Source of the DNA: a virus
IMG/VR virus record: IMGVR_UViG_3300051212_000930
Location: 1 to 60,933 of that record
DNA: 60,933 nucleotides
Reading direction: 5' to 3' (one strand)
The number at the start of each line of letters is the position of its first letter. Position 1 is the stretch's first letter. A model generated the notes under the pieces. That model did not search any database, had not been told where the DNA came from, and saw nothing but the letters and a program-made list of their open reading frames with translations. The translations under genes were made by a program, and so were the position numbers. Below, one piece after another: positions 33,697-42,306 of the stretch.

Positions 33697-34265
33697 TACC
33701 AGCAGAAACAATTGAAAAAAACAAAAAAAGTTATTATAGCGCAGCTAAAGGCTATAAAGTTTGTGAATTAGAATTAGTTGACAAATTAGCTGATATGGGT
33801 TTATTCGAAACACCCGCATCGACCATGTTAAGCCTACACAACGCATTTCCAGGTGGTTTAGTTGATCACTTGTTAAGAGTTACATCATATGCTGTTAAAC
33901 TAAACGATATGTTACCAGAATCACTTAAACAACCTAAGGAAAGTGTTGTTAGAGTGAGCCTATTACACTCCATTGGTAAAATTGGGTTATATTCATTATG
34001 TAAAAGTGAATGGCATATTAAAAACCAAGGTAAAATGTATGAATTTAACGAAGATCTAACATCAATGACAATTGGTGAAAGAAGCATTTATTACATTATG
34101 TCCAATGGATTTGGTAGTATTTTAAGTGATATCGAATACCAAGCGATATTAAATCACGATAAGGGGTCATCGGATAAAATGTCTGAATGGCACACATCAT
34201 CTTTAGGTGAAACTTTAAAGATGGCGATAAAATTAGCTATAATGGAAGAAAAGACGAAGAAATAA
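33693..34265 (+). CDS. HD-fold protein with a broken HD motif
   Basis: This 190-residue protein resembles the HD domain of YhaM-type nucleases. It has 'LHNAFPGGLVDHLLRVTSYA' (H49, H59) followed by 'LLHSIGKIG' where family members have LLHDIGK. The catalytic HD pair is therefore H92-S93 instead of His-Asp. A later 'YQAILNHDKGSS' holds the distal His-Asp. Loss of the central Asp should weaken or abolish metal binding, suggesting a non-catalytic role or altered chemistry. It sits between a glycosyltransferase and dUTPase genes and overlaps the former. Confidence 0.65.
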   Translation: MIPAETIEKNKKSYYSAAKGYKVCELELVDKLADMGLFETPASTMLSLHNAFPGGLVDHLLRVTSYAVKLNDMLPESLKQPKESVVRVSLLHSIGKIGLYSLCKSEWHIKNQGKMYEFNEDLTSMTIGERSIYYIMSNGFGSILSDIEYQAILNHDKGSSDKMSEWHTSSLGETLKMAIKLAIMEEKTKK

Positions 34266-34266
34266 T

Positions 34267-34872
34267 ATGAGCGGAAATAATAAAGAAAAGACCGAATTAG
34301 AAAGATTGATGAATTTAAACGTAAATGATTTTCTAACCGATGATGAAAAAAGTCAAATGAGCGACATTTTCAATCAAGTTGGTATGGAAGATTGGATTTA
34401 CGAGCCTGGTGATAGTTCGATGAAGTTAAAGATTAAAATCATTAACAATTCAACAAATCCAGATCCAACTTATCAAAAAATTGGCGATAGTGGGTTTGAT
34501 TTTATGGCTAATTTACCTGAAGGTGAAATGATAGTAGTGGGGCCACTTAAACGAGCCCTTATACCAACTGGGTTACACTTTCAAATACCTATTGGATTTG
34601 AATTACAAGTTAGACCAAGAAGCGGTTTGGCACTTAAAAATGGGATTACTGTTTTAAACACACCTGGAACTGTTGATTCTGGCTATAGGGGTGAAATAAA
34701 AATTATTTTATATAACACCGATGAAGCCCCATTTGTGGTTAGAAATGGTGACAGAATTGCACAAGGTGTTATCGCGCCAGTTCAGTTTACAAAAACAACC
34801 AAATTTATAAGAGTAAATAATTTAGATGAATCTGACAGGGGAACTGGGGGATTCGGTTCAACTGGAGTTTAA
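34267..34872 (+). CDS. dut: dUTPase with an N-terminal extension
   Basis: This 201-residue protein has the five dUTPase motifs in order: 'GDSGFDFMANL' (from about residue 74), 'VRPRSGLALKNGITVLN', 'GTVDSGYRGEIKI', 'GDRIAQGVI' and the C-terminal 'DRGTGGFGSTGV'. The enzyme hydrolyses dUTP to dUMP and PPi, keeping uracil out of phage DNA and feeding dTMP synthesis. The first ~55 residues are an acidic helical extension ('NVNDFLTDDEKSQMSDIFNQ') not needed for catalysis. It is cotranscribed with the HD-like gene, 1 bp apart, and followed without gap by a 93-residue protein. Confidence 0.96.
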   Translation: MSGNNKEKTELERLMNLNVNDFLTDDEKSQMSDIFNQVGMEDWIYEPGDSSMKLKIKIINNSTNPDPTYQKIGDSGFDFMANLPEGEMIVVGPLKRALIPTGLHFQIPIGFELQVRPRSGLALKNGITVLNTPGTVDSGYRGEIKIILYNTDEAPFVVRNGDRIAQGVIAPVQFTKTTKFIRVNNLDESDRGTGGFGSTGV

Positions 34873-35154
34873 ATGAGAGAATATTTCAAAGCGCAATTAG
34901 CTTATTACCCACAAATAACAGAAGAAATTTTAGATAAAGTTGAATTTAAAACTGTTTGGTCGGGAAAAAGAATACAGCCAGGCGATAAGGTTGTATATGC
35001 CTACGTTTATTTATTAAACACCGATGATCTTAAAGCTATTTCGTTTTTGGAAAGGGAGTTGGATGAAATTAATACTAAATTTAAATTTATAAAATTAGAA
35101 GACGATATCATGCCAATTTTAGCATTTAAAGAAGACACAAAAAAAAGAGATTGA
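34873..35154 (+). CDS. Small protein of unknown function after dUTPase
   Basis: This 93-residue protein is not recognised. It has an alternating beta/helix pattern ('VVYAYVYLLNTDDLKAISFL', then a Glu-rich helix and 'IMPILAFKED'). It starts directly after the dUTPase stop codon and ends 1 bp before a glycosyltransferase, so it is in the same operon. Confidence 0.65.
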   Translation: MREYFKAQLAYYPQITEEILDKVEFKTVWSGKRIQPGDKVVYAYVYLLNTDDLKAISFLERELDEINTKFKFIKLEDDIMPILAFKEDTKKRD

Positions 35155-35155
35155 T

Positions 35156-35827
35156 ATGGAAAACTTTTCAATGACAATAGCTTTCTCAACAAGAAAAATA
35201 AATCAAGAGTATGTTGAACACGTTAAAAAATCATGTGCATGCCCAGATTTAGAGTTGTTGGTTTATGAAAACAATGGTGATAAAAGTTTAACTGAAGTTT
35301 ATAACGAAGTTTTAAAAACCGCAAAAAATGATGTTGTTGTTTTTTGTCACGATGATTTAATTTTTGACACACCTTATTGGGGTAGAAAATTAATTAAACA
35401 TTTTAAAAGAAACCCAGATTATGGCATAATCGGAATTGCTGGCACCAACAATCTAATAAACGGTAGGTGGTGGTCGTTAAGGGAATCAATGCATGGTATT
35501 GTCAATCATACGGATGGTAATAGAAAATGGACAAGTATGTTTTCTCAACCACAAGGTAATAAAATAAAACAAATGGTTATACTTGATGGTTTGTTTTTTG
35601 CCGTTGATAAGACAAAAATTAAACATGGCTTTGATGAGGATTTTAATGGGTTTCATTTTTATGACTTATCATTTTGTATACCAAATCATTTAGATGGTGT
35701 TAAAATTGGTGTTATAACAGATATAATGGTCACACACCTATCTGTTGGTATGACCAATCAGAAATGGGAAGACAATAAAACGTTACTTGAAAAAAAATAT
35801 GCGGACAAATTCCCAATTAAAATATGA
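35156..35827 (+). CDS. GT-A glycosyltransferase, StrF-like
   Basis: This 223-residue protein fits the StrF-type family 2 glycosyltransferases. It has 'IAFSTRKINQEYVEHV', then 'LTEVYNEVLKTAKNDVVVFC', the metal-binding 'CHDDLIF' and 'GFDEDFNGFHFYDLSFC', where the Asp-Glu-Asp and His-x-Tyr-Asp pattern matches catalytic positions. These proteins glycosylate surface polymers or small molecules. The gene ends 4 bp into the next one. Confidence 0.8.
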   Translation: MENFSMTIAFSTRKINQEYVEHVKKSCACPDLELLVYENNGDKSLTEVYNEVLKTAKNDVVVFCHDDLIFDTPYWGRKLIKHFKRNPDYGIIGIAGTNNLINGRWWSLRESMHGIVNHTDGNRKWTSMFSQPQGNKIKQMVILDGLFFAVDKTKIKHGFDEDFNGFHFYDLSFCIPNHLDGVKIGVITDIMVTHLSVGMTNQKWEDNKTLLEKKYADKFPIKI

Positions 35828-36486
35828 AAAACATTACTAGTTTAAAAAATACCCATTCTGGGGAGGACATTTATATTTTAGCATCGGGTAAATCAGTTGA
35901 TTTTTTTGATGAAAGTTTTTTTGATGGTAAAATTGTCATAGGCGTTAATCAGGCGTACAAATTTACTTGGTGTGATTATCTTGTCAGGAAAGAGGTTAAA
36001 TTTATTAAACAAAGTTTAGAGACGGAATCTGTTGTTATTGTTTCCGAATATGATAGTGGTAATTTAAATTCAGGTGAACAAAAATTAAATACAAATAAAA
36101 TCGATCACCCAAATTTATATTATTTTGAACATTTGGATAATCAACACGCAAGATTAGATACATCTGTTTTTGGTACCGATAAAATTGTTGTTAGTTTTTC
36201 GACTATCACATCAGCCATACACATCGCAGCTTACATGGGTGCTAAAAATATCATTTTAATTGGCCACGATTGTGGTACGATTGATGGTGAAATGACGTTT
36301 AAGGGGTATTATGATTCTATTAAAGACACACCATGGATAAGCTGGGATCAATATAAGAGTTGGTTAAAAATAATAGAAAGTCAAACGATAGAGGTTAAAA
36401 AACAAGTAAAAAAACACTATGGTGCTAATGTTGTATCAATCCTACCATTTGTTTCATTAAACTTAGAAAATCATTTATATTTGTGA
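35824..36486 (+). CDS. DUF115/Maf-like glycosyltransferase
   Basis: This 220-residue protein resembles the MptE-like domain of Maf proteins, which attach nonulosonic acids to flagellins. It has 'GEDIYILASGKSVDFF' in the first nucleotide-binding loop, 'VIGVNQAYKFTWCDYLV', and 'SAIHIAAYMGAKNIILIGHD' with the terminal His-Asp-Cys. Its neighbour downstream is a CMP-nonulosonic acid synthetase. Transfer of a sialic-acid-type sugar is therefore plausible. The fold also occurs in other glycosyltransferases, so donor and acceptor are inferred from context. Confidence 0.6.
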   Translation: MKNITSLKNTHSGEDIYILASGKSVDFFDESFFDGKIVIGVNQAYKFTWCDYLVRKEVKFIKQSLETESVVIVSEYDSGNLNSGEQKLNTNKIDHPNLYYFEHLDNQHARLDTSVFGTDKIVVSFSTITSAIHIAAYMGAKNIILIGHDCGTIDGEMTFKGYYDSIKDTPWISWDQYKSWLKIIESQTIEVKKQVKKHYGANVVSILPFVSLNLENHLYL

Positions 36487-37115
36487 TAAAATATATTATA
36501 CCAGCGAGACGAAACTCAAAAGGGTTTCCATTTAAAAATAGAAAATTAATAAATTATACGTTAGATAATCTACCAAAAAACGTATATGACGATGTTATTT
36601 TAACTACCGATGATGAAAAGTTATTGGAAATTGGTTTAAAATATGGTATAAAATGTATTAATAGAAACGCAAGCTTAGCTTTAGATGAAACCTCAACCAA
36701 GGAAGTGATGGACGATCTAAAGTTTCAAGGTATTATTAATGACACAGACATTGTTGTTATGTTATATTTGACATATCCGCAAAGAAACTGGTTAGATATA
36801 ATTAACGCTTTGCGGTTTTTTGATAATAAAAATGCAAAAAGCCTTTTGTGTAAAAAAGAAATAACAACAACCCACCCATATTTATATTTACTTGAAGTTG
36901 GTGATTTTAAGGGTAAACAATTAACCCCCCATAATCTATACAGAAGGCAAGATTATCCAAAAGTTTTTGAAGTATCACACTTTATATCTATTTTTAAAGT
37001 CAGTGAACTCGAAAATTTAAATAATAATCTTTATAATAACGACACCGTTTTTTATCCAATTGATGATATAATTGATGTTGACACTAATAAAGATTTAGAA
37101 AGGTTTTTAGAATAA
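36483..37115 (+). CDS. neuA: CMP-nonulosonic acid synthetase (NeuA-like)
   Basis: This 210-residue protein starts at GTG 36483, overlapping the previous stop by 4 bp. It has the family opening 'IIPARRNSKGFPFKNRKLIN' (IPAR-x-SKG and KN), 'VILTTDDEKLLEIGLKYG' and 'CINRNASLALDETSTKEVMD', and ends with 'IIDVDTNKDLERFLE', the VDVDTxxD metal-binding end. The enzyme joins CTP and a 2-keto sugar acid (sialic, legionaminic or pseudaminic acid) to give the CMP-sugar donor. It pairs with NeuB (42987-43829) and GT29-like (37115-38251) proteins. The next gene starts at its last base. Confidence 0.85.
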   Translation: MIKYIIPARRNSKGFPFKNRKLINYTLDNLPKNVYDDVILTTDDEKLLEIGLKYGIKCINRNASLALDETSTKEVMDDLKFQGIINDTDIVVMLYLTYPQRNWLDIINALRFFDNKNAKSLLCKKEITTTHPYLYLLEVGDFKGKQLTPHNLYRRQDYPKVFEVSHFISIFKVSELENLNNNLYNNDTVFYPIDDIIDVDTNKDLERFLE

Positions 37116-38251
37116 TGGGCATTTTTATAAAAAATAAAACAAAAAGGGTACAAAAAGATGACACAAAACAACCAGTGTTAACTAATACAGCGACTAATAA
37201 ATCTTTAATAGGTGAAGAGGTTGTTGTTGCTGAAAAAAAAGCAATTAAAAAAGGATTTGCTGATAAAAAAATTGTAAACAAAGAACCAGTAAAGACTACA
37301 ATTAATTCTTTGTCGGTTAATAAAGAGGAAAAAAAATCTGTGTTGTTATTTGAAAATAACACAAAAAATGAACCGACCACAAATTTATTAATTAATAAAA
37401 TTAATAATTCTTCAGGTAGAAACTCAATTTTTGACAAAGTTGTTGCCCCAGAAATTAAAAATTCAAATGACAAAGTTGTTAACGACATTTATGATAAAGC
37501 TAGGAAAAATATTAGTTTTATAAAAAATAAAAATAATAAGTATTATGATTTTGTTTTCACTAAAGGGTACATAAATGAAAAAGATATTAAACATGTTAAC
37601 ACTGAACTAGATAAACAATTAAATAATTTAAAAATAAATCCGTCAACAATGGATTTATACTTTTTTAAATCGTTTATAAAAGATAAAACAATTGCTCTCA
37701 TTGCCAACTCTTCTGATTTATTAAATAAAAAACTTGGCGGGGAAATCGATTCTCACGATATTGTAATTAGATTTAATTCGTATAAAATATTAAAAGAGGA
37801 CACTGGTGAAAAATTAACTATGCATGTTAGCATTTATTTACAAAATGAAAATTTAAATAATTTTGCGCCCATTAGATTTATCCTTTCAGGTATTAAAACA
37901 AACTGGGCTAAAAAAATATTAACATTAAATAAGTTCAATCAATCCACAATATTAAAGTATAATCATCACTCAATATTACCAGGTAATTTCAAAGATGATT
38001 CGCCAACCACAACAGGTTTTGCTACTTTAATTTTACTACTTAAAATTGGTGGTTTTAAAAAAATCAATATGTTTGGTTTTGATTTTTATCAAAAAGGTAA
38101 TGATAGTTTATTTAGAACGGACATTGGTATGGAATCACAAATATCCACCGTCCATGATTATTTCTTTGAAAAAGAATTTATAATGGAATATTCGTATGAA
38201 TATAACGATAAAAAAAATATAATTACTTTTTATGATTATAGCACATTTTAA
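37115..38251 (+). CDS. GT29-type (eukaryote-like) sialyltransferase
   Basis: This 378-residue protein has a Lys/Asn-rich, probably disordered front (about 1-125). From residue 191 the GT29 motifs appear in order. Sialyl motif L is 'IALIANSSDLLNKKLGGEID' followed by S-H-D-I-V-I-R-F-N (N198, D212, H214, D215, R219, N221). Motif S is 'SPTTTGFATLILLLKIGGFK' followed by 'INMFGFDF' (296-324). Motif VS is H347-x4-E352, with the catalytic His. These residues bind CMP-sialic acid and act as base in animal sialyltransferases. No transmembrane anchor is seen. It follows the CMP-sugar synthetase directly, so it very likely uses that product. GT29-like proteins exist in some bacteria and phages, so transfer direct from a eukaryote is not implied. 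Confidence 0.78.
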   Translation: MGIFIKNKTKRVQKDDTKQPVLTNTATNKSLIGEEVVVAEKKAIKKGFADKKIVNKEPVKTTINSLSVNKEEKKSVLLFENNTKNEPTTNLLINKINNSSGRNSIFDKVVAPEIKNSNDKVVNDIYDKARKNISFIKNKNNKYYDFVFTKGYINEKDIKHVNTELDKQLNNLKINPSTMDLYFFKSFIKDKTIALIANSSDLLNKKLGGEIDSHDIVIRFNSYKILKEDTGEKLTMHVSIYLQNENLNNFAPIRFILSGIKTNWAKKILTLNKFNQSTILKYNHHSILPGNFKDDSPTTTGFATLILLLKIGGFKKINMFGFDFYQKGNDSLFRTDIGMESQISTVHDYFFEKEFIMEYSYEYNDKKNIITFYDYSTF

Positions 38252-39080
38252 AGAAACCCCAATAGCGTATGCACCAGAGGCGATTAGTGATGTTATAAAC
38301 AAATACACAGATCATAAATCTTATGTTTTTGGTTACGGTTACCCGAATAAAAAATTAATACCAAAAACCGACATACTCCATTTACATAATATGGATAGAA
38401 ATTATAATTTTGGTAAAAAAGTAATACAGTATCATAGTGAACCTTTTAGAGTAACATTAGATGTAAAGACAAAAAAATTGGTAATAGCTCAGTATCACGC
38501 AACCTTACCTGAATATAATAATTGTACTGTTGTCAGAAATCCAATTGACATTTATGATATAAAATTTTTACCAAAATATCAAAACAAAAAAATAAGAATC
38601 GGTTATTCCCCATCAACACTTAGGCCGTTATCAATTTGGGCGGATAAAGGATATGCAGAAACATACCCCATTTTACAAAAAATAAAATCTAAATACGGAA
38701 ACTCCGTTGAAGTCGACATAATTGTAAATGTTCCATTAGATGAATGTTTAAGACGGAAATCTTTATGCAATATTTTTATTGATGAAGTTAAAACAATATC
38801 ATACCATAGGTCTGGATTGGAATCATTATCAATGGGTATACCAACAATATGTTCTATTGGCCCAACAGTTGAAAGTTTATTGTTAAAATCTTCGAATGCG
38901 ACAACTAATCCATTTATTAATGTAAATCATAACCAATTAGAAAAAAAACTAGTGGAGTTAATTAATTTAGGTTTAAATGGTTTATTGGAAATTGGTTACA
39001 ATAGTAGACTTTGGATGGAAAAACATTGGTCACCAGATACCATTGCAAACGAATATATTGAAATATATAAAAAAATTTAA
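38232..39080 (+). CDS. GT-B glycosyltransferase
   Basis: This 282-residue protein is a compact GT-B type transferase. It has 'DILHLHNMDRNYNFGKKVIQ' in the N-domain, 'RIGYSPSTLRP' opening the C-domain and 'SGLESLSMGIPTICSIGP', the donor-binding Glu motif (GT4-like 'E-x7-E' region, first Glu in 'GLES'). The start overlaps the GT29 gene by 20 bp and its reading is supported by the coupled spacing. Acceptor and donor sugars cannot be told. Confidence 0.75.
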   Translation: MIIAHFKETPIAYAPEAISDVINKYTDHKSYVFGYGYPNKKLIPKTDILHLHNMDRNYNFGKKVIQYHSEPFRVTLDVKTKKLVIAQYHATLPEYNNCTVVRNPIDIYDIKFLPKYQNKKIRIGYSPSTLRPLSIWADKGYAETYPILQKIKSKYGNSVEVDIIVNVPLDECLRRKSLCNIFIDEVKTISYHRSGLESLSMGIPTICSIGPTVESLLLKSSNATTNPFINVNHNQLEKKLVELINLGLNGLLEIGYNSRLWMEKHWSPDTIANEYIEIYKKI

Positions 39081-39081
39081 A

Positions 39082-39741
39082 ATGAAAAAATATTCAGTTA
39101 TAATACCAACAATGTGGATGTCTAGCCATTTATTTAAAATGTTAGATATTTATGAGGAAAATAATTTAATAGAAGAGGTTATACTTATAGATAATGCACC
39201 AGAAAAAAATGTAGCACTACCAAAACAAATAAGTAAATTAAAGTTACATACTAAAGGTAAAAATATATATGTTAACCCATCGTGGAATTTTGGTGTTTCG
39301 ATAGCAATAAGTGATTATATTATAATCGCCAATGATGATATATTATTTAATAAAAAAGATTTTAATGATTTGCTAAATAAATCATTTGAATTTTTAAATG
39401 AAAATACCATAATTGGGCCATCAATGTATTGTTTTAAACAAAATGGCCTGGTTAAATATGATTTAAAAATCGAAAAAACCGATAGTCAATTTACTTATGG
39501 GTTTGGAACTTTTATGATAATGAAAAAGGAATCTTACACGATAATACCAGATGATATTTTAATATTTCATGGGGACGTAATTCAACATAAAACAAATGAG
39601 GTATTTTTATTTAGCGGCATTGAAATTGATACTCCCATGAGTGTTACGCTTAAAAGCGACCCACAAATACACAATTTAGCTAGATTAGATCACGCTAAAT
39701 CATTAAAATATGATGTTAAAAAATTAATTAAATTTAAATAA
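39082..39741 (+). CDS. GT-A glycosyltransferase (family 2-like)
   Basis: This protein has 219 residues from ATG 39082, one base after the previous stop. A longer reading from 38977 would overlap the upstream gene by over 100 bp and lacks the family start. It has 'YSVIIPTMWMSSHLFKML' as the opening GT2 strand, 'EEVILIDNAPEKN', and the metal-binding 'IIANDDILFNKKDF'. The C-terminal part carries 'GFGTFMIMKKESY'. Family 2 fold is clear, donor is not. Confidence 0.75.
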   Translation: MKKYSVIIPTMWMSSHLFKMLDIYEENNLIEEVILIDNAPEKNVALPKQISKLKLHTKGKNIYVNPSWNFGVSIAISDYIIIANDDILFNKKDFNDLLNKSFEFLNENTIIGPSMYCFKQNGLVKYDLKIEKTDSQFTYGFGTFMIMKKESYTIIPDDILIFHGDVIQHKTNEVFLFSGIEIDTPMSVTLKSDPQIHNLARLDHAKSLKYDVKKLIKFK

Positions 39742-40386
39742 ATGGCAAACGGAATTTACAAAATAACAGAAGAATTTGAAAAAGCACTATCTGACTATAC
39801 AGGTGCCCCATATGTAATTACTGTGGACAATCAGTCAAACGCGTTGTTTTTGGCGTTATACTATGAAAAAAACATAAAAAAATCTATTATTTCGGAGTAT
39901 ATTGGAATCCCTTCAAGAACCTATCCTTCAGTTCCATGTGAAATTATCCATGCTGGACTTAAAGTACTTTTTGATAAAGTAGAAGGTAATACTTTAAAGG
40001 GCGCTTACGAATTAAGAGGTAGTAATGTATGGGATTCGGCATTAAGATTCACATCTGAAATGTATATGCCTGGTACACATATGTGTATTTCTTTTACGGG
40101 CCCATATAAACACTTTAAACTAAGTAAGGGGGGCGCCATCTTAACCGATAGTCATGAGGCTTATTTATGGTTTAAAAGGGCTAGGTATAGCGGTAGAAGA
40201 GAATGTTCTTACCACGATGATCATTTTGATATGCTTGGTTGGAATTTTTACATGATGCCAGAACTAGCAGCGCGTGGAATGTTGTTAATGAACCAATTTT
40301 ACAATATTGATGGCACCAAGAAAAAAAATGAAGATTTAGAATTACCTTATCCAGATTTATCAAAATTTGATATTTATAAAAAATGA
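39742..40386 (+). CDS. Short DegT/DnrJ-type aminotransferase-like protein
   Basis: This 214-residue protein covers the PLP-binding part of the DegT/DnrJ/EryC1/StrS sugar aminotransferases. It has 'FEKALSDYTGAPYVITVDNQ' and 'NALFLALYYE', 'YIGIPSRTYPSVPCEIIHAG', 'VWDSALRFTSEMY', then 'CISFTGPYKHFKLSKGGAIL', where the Lys (from the ISFTxxxK motif) is the expected Schiff-base residue. Full enzymes have about 370 residues; this one stops after the PLP site and lacks the C-terminal domain that helps bind the substrate. There is no downstream in-frame remnant, as the next gene begins at the overlap. It may work as a homodimer with a shortened active site or be a scaffold; either is inference. Confidence 0.7.
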   Translation: MANGIYKITEEFEKALSDYTGAPYVITVDNQSNALFLALYYEKNIKKSIISEYIGIPSRTYPSVPCEIIHAGLKVLFDKVEGNTLKGAYELRGSNVWDSALRFTSEMYMPGTHMCISFTGPYKHFKLSKGGAILTDSHEAYLWFKRARYSGRRECSYHDDHFDMLGWNFYMMPELAARGMLLMNQFYNIDGTKKKNEDLELPYPDLSKFDIYKK

Positions 40387-41105
40387 AACACATAGTTGTC
40401 TTTTTAGCCTATGAGAATTTTGATATGATTAAAAAATCATTTAATTCTTTAAAAAATTCAAATTCTGATTTTTTCATAATAGAGAATTTTTCTAAAAATT
40501 CAAATAGTATAAAAGAATTTTTTATAAAAGAAAAATTAATTGGGTATATTCAATTTTTAGATAACGCCAGAGCTAATGCTGTAAATATTTTTATTGAAAA
40601 ATATTACGATTTATTATCTCAGTATGATTACGTAACAATAACTGATGGTGATTTATTTATATATGATATAGCAGATACATTTAAAGAAATAATTTTATCA
40701 TTTAACGATATTAATTGTTATGTTTGTGGTGTTACATTGTATAAGGGTAATAATTATGAAAATAACCCCAACAGAATTATTGGTACTGAACATTATGTTG
40801 AACACATGTTGAGTAAGTCTGAACATAAAATAGGGCCGATAAAAGGTAGAACAGGTAATCATTTATTAACTTTTAACAAAAAAAGCCTAAATGTTATTAA
40901 AGATGTACATTATATTGATTCAAATATTTTTTTAAAAATAAAAAATTTGGGCGGGTCTTGTTATAGAACAACAAAAAATTTAGCTTATCATTTAACTTGG
41001 GATTTATATTTTGACGGTAACCCATATTACGAAAATAAAAAAAATAATTTAAAAGAAATTTGGGCTAAATCAAATGATAATTTTATGTATAATCAAATCA
41101 TATGA
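40383..41105 (+). CDS. GT-A-like glycosyltransferase
   Basis: This 240-residue protein resembles small family 2/GT-A transferases. It has 'IVVFLAYENFDMIKKSFNSL', then 'YVTITDGDLFIYDIADTF' with a D-G-D metal motif, and a C-terminal 'LGGSCYRTTKNLAYHLTWDL' in place of the acceptor-binding strand. It overlaps the aminotransferase-like gene by 4 bp and the NeuD-like gene by 4 bp. Family membership is by fold pattern; the sequence is diverged. Confidence 0.65.
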   Translation: MKHIVVFLAYENFDMIKKSFNSLKNSNSDFFIIENFSKNSNSIKEFFIKEKLIGYIQFLDNARANAVNIFIEKYYDLLSQYDYVTITDGDLFIYDIADTFKEIILSFNDINCYVCGVTLYKGNNYENNPNRIIGTEHYVEHMLSKSEHKIGPIKGRTGNHLLTFNKKSLNVIKDVHYIDSNIFLKIKNLGGSCYRTTKNLAYHLTWDLYFDGNPYYENKKNNLKEIWAKSNDNFMYNQII

Positions 41106-41689
41106 AAAAGGCGTTAATAGGTGCTGGTGGCTTTGCACGTGAAATTAAAGCCCACATTGGGGACGAATCAATGATATGTTTTGTTGATGATAATTATTAT
41201 ATGGGTGATATTCATACATTACCCCTAAGCCAATTTGACCCAAATGAGTATGAGGTGTTAATTGCTATTGGAGATCCACGCGCAAGGTATGAGGTATATA
41301 GTCGATTACCTAAAGAAACTAAATATTTTACGCATATTGATAAACGAGCTATTATATTGGACAGTGATGTTGAAATCGGTGAGGGTAGTATTGTTTGTGC
41401 GGGTTGTATATTAACGACAAATATTAAAATAGGTAGACACGCTCACTTAAATCTACAAACGACAATTGGACATGACACAATTATCGGTGATTTTTTTACA
41501 ACAGCGCCTGGTGCAAAAGTATCGGGTAATTGTACAATATATGATTTAGTGTATATCGGTACAAACGCATCTATTAGAGAAAAAATAACAATTCATAGTT
41601 TAGCGACAATAGGTTTAAATGCTGGTGTTGTAAAAGACATAATTGAGCCAGGTGTTTATGGTGGGACACCATGTAAAAAAATTAAATAA
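41102..41689 (+). CDS. neuD: NeuD/PglD-family sugar O/N-acyltransferase
   Basis: This 195-residue protein has the two-domain layout of NeuD and PglD. The N-terminal Rossmann-like domain has 'ALIGAGGFAREIKAH' and 'YEVLIAIGDPRARYEVY'; the C-terminal left-handed beta helix has hexapeptide repeats from about residue 75 ('AIILDSDVEIGEGSIVCAG' onward) and ends 'EPGVYGGTPCKKIK', the family terminus. The helix forms trimers with acetyl-CoA at the interface. PglD acetylates an amino-sugar in bacillosamine or legionaminic-type pathways and NeuD acetylates sialic acid, so this one probably decorates the nonulosonic acid or its precursor. Exact substrate is inferred. Confidence 0.85.
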   Translation: MKKALIGAGGFAREIKAHIGDESMICFVDDNYYMGDIHTLPLSQFDPNEYEVLIAIGDPRARYEVYSRLPKETKYFTHIDKRAIILDSDVEIGEGSIVCAGCILTTNIKIGRHAHLNLQTTIGHDTIIGDFFTTAPGAKVSGNCTIYDLVYIGTNASIREKITIHSLATIGLNAGVVKDIIEPGVYGGTPCKKIK

Positions 41690-41690
41690 T

Positions 41691-42305
41691 ATGCAAAATA
41701 CAATAGAATCTTTAAATTTAATTAAAAAAATATCAGATGAAATTAATAATATGACATTTCATCATCATTATTATATTTTATATGATGTGGCTAAAGAATT
41801 TGGAACCGCACCAATTAACTATGTTGAAATAGGCTGTTATGCTGGGGGCTCCGCTTGTCTTATGTTACAAAGACCAAATACCAACGTAATTAGTATTGAT
41901 TTAGGCATACCAATTAGTTCAGATATAGTTAAAGAAAATGTAAAAAAATTAAATATTTTAAATAACCATTACAATTACATACAAGGTAACTCACAAAAAA
42001 TTCAAACCGTTAATGAATTAAAAAACTTAATTCAATCAATTGATATTTTATTCATCGATGGTGATCATAGTTACAACGGTGTTATTAACGATTTTAATTT
42101 GTATTCTAAAATGGTAAAACCAGGTGGTTATATTGTTTTTGACGATTACAATGACAAACAACATAGTCCTCAAGTTAAAGTAGCTGTTGATGATTTATTA
42201 AAAAATAACTACGAGTATGAAATATTTGGTACGTTACCAAATGTTTTTGGCGCCAGGCCTAGTGAATTAAAAGAGGGTAATTGTTTTATAATTAAAAAAA
42301 AATAA
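41691..42305 (+). CDS. Class I SAM-dependent methyltransferase
   Basis: This protein has 204 residues from ATG 41691, 1 bp after the previous stop. An earlier in-frame ATG at 41643 lies inside the upstream gene and is disfavoured. It has motif I 'YVEIGCYAGGSACLML', the acidic loop 'NVISIDLGIPISSD', 'DILFIDGDHSYNGVINDFNL' and 'KPGGYIVFDDYND'. This matches the methyltransferase_24 type often found in sugar clusters, where it O-methylates glycans. Motifs are complete; substrate is unknown. Confidence 0.82.
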   Translation: MQNTIESLNLIKKISDEINNMTFHHHYYILYDVAKEFGTAPINYVEIGCYAGGSACLMLQRPNTNVISIDLGIPISSDIVKENVKKLNILNNHYNYIQGNSQKIQTVNELKNLIQSIDILFIDGDHSYNGVINDFNLYSKMVKPGGYIVFDDYNDKQHSPQVKVAVDDLLKNNYEYEIFGTLPNVFGARPSELKEGNCFIIKKK

Positions 42306-42306
42306 T

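Noticed and set aside
38977-39081. Longer start for the glycosyltransferase at 39082
   Set aside because: The extra 35 residues overlap the preceding gene and have no GT2 character; ATG 39082 gives the standard 'YSVIIPT' opening.
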